From Streptosporangiaceae bacterium (GTDB taxonomy: Bacteria > Actinomycetota > Actinomycetes > Streptosporangiales > Streptosporangiaceae): 7,662 bases of DNA. Of this stretch, positions 1 to 4,860 are shown piece after piece. Numbering within the stretch: position 1 is the first letter of the stretch; every line of letters starts with the position of its first letter. The position numbers and the translations under genes were made by a program. The notes below the pieces were generated by a model. The model worked only from the letters and a program-made list of their open reading frames with translations. It was not told the origin of the DNA and ran no database searches. Location: assembly GCA_030045215.1 (NCBI GenBank), contig JASIBJ010000747.1, positions 1 through 7,662 of the forward strand, given 5' to 3'.

Positions 1-2
1 TC

Positions 3-401
3 GTCAATCCTTCGCTGAGCGGCAACTTGGTCATCGAATCAGACCCGAACCCGACTGCGCACCCGGACACCGACGTTCTCGAGATCACCGATGGCGCAGC
101 CACCGACACCACCTTCGCCGCGCCCGCCGTTCAGGGCTGCGGCCCAGGCGGGTCGGCCAACATCCCAGTCGATGAGGCGATCGATACCGCAGACGGCCTG
201 CCCGCTGCATCTGGAACCAACAGCCTCACGCTGAGTGGCACCTTCTACTTCGCTGTCTGCTTCGCGCCAGAGAACATGGCGCGCATCCTGCTGTCTGCCT
301 TCAGGGACAGCAGCGGGGATCCCGCGCAGAGCGGGGCCGCGAAGGCCAGTCGCCGGCTCAATGCCGCCCGCGTGCTCGACGGGCACTACGGGATCAAGTA
401 G
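3..401 (+). CDS. C-terminal part of an unrecognised protein (5' end outside window)
   Basis: The reading frame is open from the first bases of the window and ends at a TAG at 399-401, giving about 132 residues of a longer protein. The TTG at 27 could be read as a start, but no ribosome binding site precedes it and the frame continues upstream, so a truncated gene is more likely. The visible part is rich in Asp, Thr, Ala, Gly and Pro in its first half. A more hydrophobic stretch with beta-strand character follows (LTLSGTFYFAVCFAP, about residues 75-90), and then a short basic tail. There are two cysteines, in GCGPGG and FAVCF, which could pair. This composition would fit an exported or surface protein, but no signal peptide or anchor can be seen, so that is inference only. 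I do not recognise the family. G/C-rich third positions agree with a real coding sequence. Confidence 0.6.
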   Translation, partial: VNPSLSGNLVIESDPNPTAHPDTDVLEITDGAATDTTFAAPAVQGCGPGGSANIPVDEAIDTADGLPAASGTNSLTLSGTFYFAVCFAPENMARILLSAFRDSSGDPAQSGAAKASRRLNAARVLDGHYGIK

Positions 402-422
402 CTGACGAATCGCGAACCCGAG

Positions 423-473
423 GGGAGCATCAGCGCCGCTGGCAGATCTGCTGACAGCCGCGCTGATGCTCCC
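423..473. terminator. Strong inverted repeat between convergent genes, probable bidirectional terminator
   Basis: Perfect 14-bp arms GGGAGCATCAGCGC (423-436) and GCGCTGATGCTCCC (460-473) enclose a 23-nt loop. The loop can extend the stem through GCTG (438-441) and CAGC (455-458). The hairpin lies 22 bp after the stop of the first gene and 67 bp before the stop of the oppositely oriented chrA-like gene, so it can serve both strands. There is no clear T-tract, which is common for terminators in high-GC actinomycetes. Confidence 0.7.
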
Positions 474-540
474 GGCTCCTTCACCGCCGGATGCTCAAGC
501 GCGGCGGGATGGGGCCCGGCTAGGCCGGTAGTGAATACCG

Positions 541-1788
541 TCAGGGCGAGATGGTGCCGGCCGCCAGGGCGATGACGATCCCGATGGCGCCGGCGGACAG
601 CAGGGTAAGCACGATGCCCCGGCGCAGCACAAGAAGCACGACAAACGCGCCGGCAAGGACCACGTACTGCCAGGGCTCGGTCAGTGCCCGGGTCAGCGTG
701 ATGGCTGAGCCGAGGATGGCGCCGATCGCGCCGGGACCGGCGCCGTCGAGGAACGAGCGCGCATACCGGTTGGCCCGGATGCGGCTGAAATGCGGCCCGC
801 CGCCCAGGACGAAGGCAAAGGAGGGAGCGAAGGCGACGGCGGCTGCGAGCAGCCCGCCGCCGATCCCGGCGGCCGCGTAGCCAATGACGGCGACAGTCTG
901 CACGACCGGGCCCGGAGTGATCTGGCCAAGGGCGACGGCATTGAGGAACTGGGCTCCGGTCATCCAGTGATAGTGGCTGACTACGTCGGTCTGCATGAGC
1001 GGGATGATCACAAACCCGCCGCCAAAGGACAGGCCACCGACCTTGAATGCTTCCCAGGCGACCGATGCCAGCACGCCCCCGGTGACAGCGGCACCGACCG
1101 CGAGCATTACGGGGGCCGCGATGACCGACCGCGTCTTGTTCCCGGCGCCCTGGCTGGGAAGGCGGCTCTCGCTGACCGGCGGCGTGTTAGCTGATCGGAT
1201 GGCGGACTCCACGGCGCCGCAGGCCAGCAGGACCAGAACCAGCCAGCCGCCGACGGTCGCCGCCGCCGCGAGACCGGCCGCCAGATAGAGCAGCCAGCGC
1301 ACCGCCGAGTGCCGGTTATGCCAGCTCGGACCCAGCAGTGACCAGCCGGCGTTGACCGCGACGGCCGGCACGACCGCACCGGCCCCTGCCCCCGCGCCAA
1401 GAACCCACAGAGGCGGGGAGGACGCGACGAACAGCACCGACAGCCCGAGGATCGCGATGAGGCCGGGAACGATGAACGCTCCACCGCCGACCAGCGCACC
1501 AAGCCGGCCGCGGAGCCGCCAAGCGCAGAAAATCGCCAGCTGGGTCGACGCCGGGCCCGGCATCACATTGCAGACCGCGATGGCGTCCTCGAATTCCCGG
1601 GCGTCCATCCACCGCCTGCGCACGACGCAAAGTTCTCTGAGCAGCTTGATGTGCGTCGGGGGGCCGCCGAACCCGGTACATCCGATCCGGCCCCACTCCA
1701 GCAGGACGGTCCGCAACGACACGCGCGCCGCAGGGCCGGTCGCCTGGACCGCGGCGGGCGCGGGCGTCATCTCGTCGGGATGAGCCAC
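541..1788 (-). CDS. chrA: CHR-family (chromate transporter ChrA) membrane protein, two-domain form
   Basis: This is a 415-aa polytopic membrane protein with the tandem CHR domains of long ChrA proteins. The N-terminal half carries GFGGP (about residues 39-43) and the MPGPAST motif (76-82), followed by RLRG and hydrophobic spans. The C-terminal half repeats the pattern with GLSFGGG (252-258) and QITPGP (289-294). A polar linker at about 196-222 separates the halves. Characterised ChrA proteins export chromate from the cytoplasm; the substrate here is not proven. The start is uncertain. A GTG at 1788 is the first possible start after an in-frame stop, and an ATG at 1770 (residue 7) would give 409 aa. 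Neither has a strong ribosome binding site, and conservation begins near residue 23. The gene lies downstream of the ArsR-ArsC fusion on the same strand, and its upstream region carries the same 18-bp operator as the fusion gene. Arsenite, or another oxyanion linked to the fusion reductase, is therefore an alternative substrate by inference. Confidence 0.9.
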   Translation of the reverse strand: MAHPDEMTPAPAAVQATGPAARVSLRTVLLEWGRIGCTGFGGPPTHIKLLRELCVVRRRWMDAREFEDAIAVCNVMPGPASTQLAIFCAWRLRGRLGALVGGGAFIVPGLIAILGLSVLFVASSPPLWVLGAGAGAGAVVPAVAVNAGWSLLGPSWHNRHSAVRWLLYLAAGLAAAATVGGWLVLVLLACGAVESAIRSANTPPVSESRLPSQGAGNKTRSVIAAPVMLAVGAAVTGGVLASVAWEAFKVGGLSFGGGFVIIPLMQTDVVSHYHWMTGAQFLNAVALGQITPGPVVQTVAVIGYAAAGIGGGLLAAAVAFAPSFAFVLGGGPHFSRIRANRYARSFLDGAGPGAIGAILGSAITLTRALTEPWQYVVLAGAFVVLLVLRRGIVLTLLSAGAIGIVIALAAGTISP

Positions 1789-1836
1789 GACGAACTACAC
1801 TCGGCGCTCGCCTGCGTGGTTCCGCCTCACCGCGCG

Positions 1837-1842
1837 ATCATA
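1837..1842 (-). promoter_or_regulatory. Predicted -10 element of the chrA promoter
   Basis: On the - strand this reads TATGAT, five of six matches to TATAAT. It directly abuts the 18-bp palindrome at 1843-1860 and would place the transcript start near 1830, about 40-60 nt before the candidate starts of chrA. The hexamer on the other side of the operator (AAAGCT, 1861-1866) is a poor -35, so the promoter may be weak or need another sigma factor. Confidence 0.5.
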
Positions 1843-1860
1843 CATCAATCTATATTGATG
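1843..1860. promoter_or_regulatory. ArsR-type operator in front of chrA
   Basis: The sequence CATCAATCTATATTGATG has perfect 7-bp arms (CATCAAT / ATTGATG) around a 4-bp centre. It fits the ATCAA-N6-TTGAT type of site bound by ArsR/SmtB repressors. It lies about 55 bp upstream of the chrA start and immediately upstream of a -10-like TATGAT, so a bound repressor would cover the promoter. A second copy of the same 18-bp pattern precedes the ArsR-ArsC fusion gene at 2724-2741, which points to that protein as the ligand. Confidence 0.75.
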
Positions 1861-1957
1861 AGCTTTGCCGACATCGAAAGATCTTCGCACCGATAGGCCG
1901 GGGCACTACCAGCCGGTCGACGAGGCCAGGTTTTGCCCGGGCCGTGCCGGCAGTTGA

Positions 1958-2710
1958 TCAGCCCAGCACAGGGAGCAGGAACTGAATGCGGGAGTCGAGT
2001 TCTCCGGCGGTACGCTCGAACGCCGCGTATCCGGCTCGCCCGCCCTCGCCCGCGGCGGAATCGGCGACACTCCAGTGGATCCGGGCCGGACGGCCGGAGA
2101 AGTCCGGACACGCCTCGCGCGCCTTGTCGCAGAGGCTGATCACGTAATCGAAACGTTCCGAAGCGACGGCGTCGACCCGCGTCGGCCGGTGGCGGCTGAT
2201 GTCGATCCGGTACTTGTCCAGCATCACCGCGGCTGCGTCGGGGTGTACTGGCTTGGGCACGATGCCCGCGCTGGCGGAGCAAACCCGCCCCGCCGAGCGG
2301 TAGCGCAGCAGTGCCTCGGCCATCGGCGAACGGCCGCTATTCCCTGTGCACACGAAGAGCACCCTCCTGCGCTCCGTTCTCGTGCCCGCCCCGGCTGCCG
2401 CTTGCGGCATCACGCCGAGAGCCGGGTGCAGGGCAGACCCGGCGGCCGCCAGCGCTCGCGAGCATGCGGCTAGGTCGAGGCTGTAGTACGTATCTCGCGC
2501 GTCGAAGCTGCTCCGTCCCGCGGTGACGAGGCCGCCCTCACGCAATTGACGCAAGTGATAAGACACCAGGTTCTGCGGCTGCCCGGTAGCCGCGACTAGC
2601 TCGCGAACCCGCTGGTCACCCTGGGCTAGCTCGCACATCAGGCGCCAGCGCACCGGGTCAGCCAGCAGCCGGACTACTCGCGGAACGGATCCGGATGCGG
2701 AACTCGTCAT
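1958..2710 (-). CDS. ArsR-family repressor fused to thioredoxin-type arsenate reductase (LMW-PTP fold)
   Basis: This 250-aa protein has two domains. Residues about 8-95 form an ArsR/SmtB winged helix, with ADPVRWRLMCEL at 17-28 and the recognition helix around QNLVSYHLRQL (46-56). Residues about 115-250 are an LMW-phosphatase/ArsC domain. Its phosphate-binding loop is CTGNSGR (Cys121, Arg127), and Cys194 and Cys201 in LCDKAREAC have the i, i+7 spacing of the Cys82/Cys89 pair of the pI258-type ArsC. HW (212-213) is followed by Asp217, the expected general acid. The full three-cysteine set supports active reduction of arsenate to arsenite with electrons from thioredoxin, rather than a plain phosphatase. 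In the ArsR half the classic CVCDL arsenite site is replaced by VREL; the only cysteines there are Cys26 and Cys83. The ATG at 2710 has no good Shine-Dalgarno sequence, and a -10-like TATCCT ends 7 nt before it, so a leaderless transcript is plausible. The protein probably represses itself and chrA through the matching operators. Confidence 0.92.
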   Translation of the reverse strand: MTSSASGSVPRVVRLLADPVRWRLMCELAQGDQRVRELVAATGQPQNLVSYHLRQLREGGLVTAGRSSFDARDTYYSLDLAACSRALAAAGSALHPALGVMPQAAAGAGTRTERRRVLFVCTGNSGRSPMAEALLRYRSAGRVCSASAGIVPKPVHPDAAAVMLDKYRIDISRHRPTRVDAVASERFDYVISLCDKAREACPDFSGRPARIHWSVADSAAGEGGRAGYAAFERTAGELDSRIQFLLPVLG

Positions 2711-2717
2711 CCTGTGC

Positions 2718-2723
2718 AGGATA
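2718..2723 (-). promoter_or_regulatory. Predicted -10 element of the ArsR-ArsC gene, probably leaderless
   Basis: On the - strand this reads TATCCT. It abuts the 18-bp operator exactly as TATGAT does in front of chrA. Seven bases separate it from the ATG at 2710, so transcription would begin at or beside the A of the start codon. The absence of a ribosome binding site fits a leaderless mRNA, which is common in actinobacteria. The hexamer upstream of the operator (TACGTG) is not a recognisable -35. Confidence 0.45.
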
Positions 2724-2741
2724 CGTCAAGCACGCTTGATG
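2724..2741. promoter_or_regulatory. ArsR-type operator in front of the ArsR-ArsC fusion gene
   Basis: The sequence CGTCAAGCACGCTTGATG contains perfect arms TCAAGC / GCTTGA around a 2-bp centre and has one mismatch pair near the ends. Aligned to the site before chrA, 11 of 18 positions are identical, including all the conserved outer bases of C(A/G)TCAA-N6-TTGATG. It lies 14 bp upstream of the fusion's start codon and touches its predicted -10 element, as expected for autorepression. Confidence 0.75.
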
Positions 2742-2870
2742 CACGTACAGCCTCGCGTGCAAGCCCTCGCCCTGGCCACGCTCTCAGGCTCGGCCGCCTC
2801 TGAGGCCCACGTCCCGGCCACGACACCCGTGACGAGTGTCATGCCCAGATCGTGACTGCCAGTGCAGGAG

Positions 2871-2908
2871 ATTGTCATCGGCGCAGGGGAGCATGGAGCC
2901 ATGACAAT
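2871..2908 (+). promoter_or_regulatory. Inverted repeat enclosing the ribosome binding site and start codon of the ABC ATPase
   Basis: Perfect 8-bp arms ATTGTCAT (2871-2878) and ATGACAAT (2901-2908) flank a 22-nt segment that holds the GGGGAG ribosome binding site. The right arm begins with the start codon itself. It could form an mRNA hairpin that limits initiation, or be a protein-binding palindrome. Chance cannot be excluded for arms of this length. Confidence 0.35.
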
Positions 2909-3866
2909 AACGAGCGCAGACCAGGGCGCGTGGCCCGCCAGCGGCGCCGCCCCGCCAGCCGTAAGTCTCGACGGGGTGAGCAAGAACTTCGGGCATGTGC
3001 AGGCTGTGCGGGACGTCCGCCTGCAGATCGAGTCGGGCGAGATCGTCGCCATCCTCGGGCCAAACGGTGCTGGCAAGACCTCAACCATTGACATCATCCT
3101 GGGACTCTCGGAACCAAGCCAAGGCCACGTGTCCGTCTACGGGCTGCGGCCGCGCCAGGCGATCACCCGCGGCCTGATCTCAGCCGTGATGCAGACCGGC
3201 GGCTTGCTGCGCGACCTGACGGTCGCGGAGACGCTTGAATACACGGCCAGCCTCTTCGCCCGCAGCCAGTCCCCGACGGAAGCACTGAACCGGGCCGGCA
3301 TCGCCGAGATCGCAGATCGCCGCGTCGGCAAGTGCTCGGGCGGCGAGCAGCAGCGGCTGCGGTTCGCAATGGCGCTGATGTCGGACCCGGAACTGCTGGT
3401 CCTGGACGAGCCCACTACCGGGATGGACGTCGAAGGCAGGCGGAACTTCTGGGCGACGATCCGCAAGGACGCCGAGAACGGCCGGACCGTCCTGTTTGCC
3501 ACCCACTACCTGGAGGAAGCCGACGCCTACGCGGACCGCATCATCCTGCTGCGGCACGGCAAGATCGTCGCCGACGGAACGGCCGCCGAGATCAAGGCGA
3601 TGGCCGCCGGACGGACGGTGCGGGCCACACTGCCAGGCGCGAGCGAGGCCCTGCTGCGCGACATTCCCGGCGCGGAAACCGTCGAGGTCCGGGGCGAGAC
3701 CGTCTTCATCCACTCGAACGACAGCGACGCTGTGGCCCGCTATCTGCTGACGAGCTCGGCCGCGCGCGACCTGGAGATCACCGCCCGCGGCATCGAGGAA
3801 GCCTTCCTCGCACTGACCGGCGACGACGCCGAGCCCGCCGCCTCGAGCACAGGAGCAAGCTCATGA
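2901..3866 (+). CDS. ABC-2 type exporter, ATP-binding protein (DrrA/CcmA-like)
   Basis: This 321-aa cytoplasmic ATPase would energise the membrane partner encoded next. Counted from the ATG at 2901, it shows Walker A GPNGAGKT (53-60), the Q-loop glutamine at 98 (VMQTGG), the signature CSGGEQQR (145-152), Walker B LLVLDEP (165-171) and the H-loop His202 (ATHYLEEAD). A C-terminal extension of about 100 residues follows, as in daunorubicin-resistance DrrA-type subunits. The ATG at 2901 was chosen because GGGGAG at 2887-2892 gives suitable spacing. An in-frame GTG at 2862 would add 13 residues, but these lie before the conserved fold and cover the ribosome binding site. The stop codon overlaps the next start (ATGA), so the pair is translationally coupled. 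The exported substrate is unknown; members of this family handle drugs, antibiotics, lipids or polysaccharides. It diverges from the ArsR-ArsC gene across a 190-bp gap. Confidence 0.93.
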   Translation: MTITSADQGAWPASGAAPPAVSLDGVSKNFGHVQAVRDVRLQIESGEIVAILGPNGAGKTSTIDIILGLSEPSQGHVSVYGLRPRQAITRGLISAVMQTGGLLRDLTVAETLEYTASLFARSQSPTEALNRAGIAEIADRRVGKCSGGEQQRLRFAMALMSDPELLVLDEPTTGMDVEGRRNFWATIRKDAENGRTVLFATHYLEEADAYADRIILLRHGKIVADGTAAEIKAMAAGRTVRATLPGASEALLRDIPGAETVEVRGETVFIHSNDSDAVARYLLTSSAARDLEITARGIEEAFLALTGDDAEPAASSTGASS

Positions 3867-4666
3867 GCACCATCCCTTCCGCCATCGAGCCCGACCTGCG
3901 AGCGCGGCGTGCGCCGGCGCTCGGCGGGTTCAATCTGACCGCGCTGAAGCTCGAAGTCCGCCGGCTCCTCCGCAACCGCCGGACGGTGATCATCTCGCTG
4001 GTCGTGCCGGTTGTGTTTTTCCTGCTGTTCGGCACCAGCAAGTCCTACGACACCCTTACGGACGGGCACGGCAACGTCGCGGCGTTCGTCATGATCAGCT
4101 TGGCGCTCTACGGCGCGGTCGTCGCGACCACTTTCGGCGGCGCGATGGTCTCGATTGAGCGGGCTCAGGGCTGGAGCAGGCAACTGCGGCTGACGCCGCT
4201 ATCGCCGGTCGCCTACATCGTCATCAAGATCATGACGGCGCTGGTGCTCGGCGCGTGCTCGGTCGCAGCGGTCTATGTGGCCGGGGTCTTCACCAACAAG
4301 CCGTCGATGTCGACCGGGCTGTGGATCGCCACCGGGTTCTCGGTGTGGGTCGGCTCGCTGCTGTTCGCCGCGTTCGGGCTGTTCCTCGGCTATCTGCTGC
4401 CGGCAGAGAATGTCATGCAGCTCATCGGGCTGATCCTGGCGCTGCTCTCGTTCGCGGGCGGCCTGTTCATTCCCGTCAGCCAGTACGCGCACACGGTCCA
4501 GGAGATCGCCAAGTGGACTCCGCTGTACGGGCTGAACGAACTGGTCCATACGCCGTTGCTCGGCAACGGCGTGGACTGGACCTGGGTGGTCAACGTCCTG
4601 GCCTGGCTGGTCATCTTCTCGTGGGGTGCCGTCTGGCGGATGCGCAAGGACACCGCCCGAGTGTGA
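3863..4666 (+). CDS. ABC-2 type exporter, permease protein
   Basis: This 267-aa integral membrane protein is the transmembrane half of the exporter formed with the preceding ATPase. Six hydrophobic spans are visible at about residues 41-57, 72-95, 115-142, 153-179, 183-203 and 239-257. A basic N-terminal segment (LKLEVRRLLRNRR) precedes the first span. The cytoplasmic loop ERAQGWSRQLRLTPLSP (99-115) matches the typical ABC-2 permease element that couples to the ATPase. AGGAG at 3851-3855 is a good ribosome binding site 7 bases before the ATG, which overlaps the upstream TGA. The same frame stays open far upstream, but that part lies inside the ATPase gene and is not a fusion. Many actinobacterial pairs of this kind are followed by a histidine kinase and response regulator; none follows here. 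A terminator hairpin closes the two-gene operon. Confidence 0.92.
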   Translation: MSTIPSAIEPDLRARRAPALGGFNLTALKLEVRRLLRNRRTVIISLVVPVVFFLLFGTSKSYDTLTDGHGNVAAFVMISLALYGAVVATTFGGAMVSIERAQGWSRQLRLTPLSPVAYIVIKIMTALVLGACSVAAVYVAGVFTNKPSMSTGLWIATGFSVWVGSLLFAAFGLFLGYLLPAENVMQLIGLILALLSFAGGLFIPVSQYAHTVQEIAKWTPLYGLNELVHTPLLGNGVDWTWVVNVLAWLVIFSWGAVWRMRKDTARV

Positions 4667-4716
4667 GCTGGCTGTGCGGGCTGGCCGTGTGAGCTGGCCG
4701 GCCCCGAGCAGCCACG

Positions 4717-4756
4717 CCGGAGGCGCGCCTTGAGCTGGGGCCGGGTGCGCCTCCGG
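4717..4756 (+). terminator. Terminator of the ABC exporter operon
   Basis: The arms CCGGAGGCGC (4717-4726) and GCGCCTCCGG (4747-4756) are perfectly complementary. The stem extends inward by a G-U pair and two C-G pairs, giving about 13 bp with a 14-nt loop. TTTATGTT follows directly, a short T-rich run that fits a Rho-independent terminator. It lies about 50 bp after the permease stop. Confidence 0.8.
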
Positions 4757-4794
4757 TTTATGTTGCCTCGACAACGCTGGCCCCCATCTAGGAA

Positions 4795-4860
4795 GATCGT
4801 CTGCATCCGCTCGCAGCCGCCCGGCCCGCGCGAGCGCCCGCCCGGCAGCAGAGGACGATC
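4795..4860 (+). promoter_or_regulatory. Structured leader upstream of the CoxG-like gene
   Basis: GATCGTCTGC (4795-4804) can pair with GCA (4848-4850) plus GACGATC (4854-4860), leaving the GAG of the ribosome binding site (GAGGA, 4851-4855) as a bulge. An inner perfect 7-bp stem, CGCTCGC (4808-4814) with GCGAGCG (4830-4836), stacks inside. The fold would end at the base before the ATG and could slow initiation. High GC content makes fortuitous pairing common, so this is tentative. Confidence 0.35.

Noticed and set aside
551..1783. Several + strand open frames opposite chrA
   Set aside because: They are antisense shadows produced by high GC content, with Ala/Arg/Pro-rich translations and no recognisable domain. 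The - strand ChrA motifs are unambiguous.
1861..1957. Possible terminator between the ArsR-ArsC gene and the chrA promoter
   Set aside because: Only short palindromes such as GCCCGGGC and a loose GGCAC/GTGCC pairing with a large loop are present. No compact hairpin or T-tract was found, so read-through into chrA remains possible.
1845..2282. 145-codon open frame on the - strand overlapping the ArsC domain and running into the chrA operator
   Set aside because: It is a shadow frame of the fusion gene: Arg-rich, with no family features, and its end lies over the chrA promoter palindrome.
2822..2856. GACAC/GTGTC inverted repeat and a repeated CGTGAC upstream of the ABC operon as a possible operator
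   Set aside because: The arms are only 5-6 bp and there is no second matching site or clear promoter element to support it.
2862..2900. In-frame GTG start for the ABC ATPase, 13 codons upstream
   Set aside because: The added residues precede the conserved fold, and the GGGGAG site at 2887-2892 is correctly placed only for the ATG at 2901.
3332..3862. The permease frame is open for about 530 bases upstream of its ATG, suggesting a larger fused protein
   Set aside because: This stretch is fully inside the ABC ATPase gene, which has all its nucleotide-binding motifs in another frame. The upstream translation is Arg/Gly-rich without family features, and the ATG at 3863 has a good ribosome binding site.
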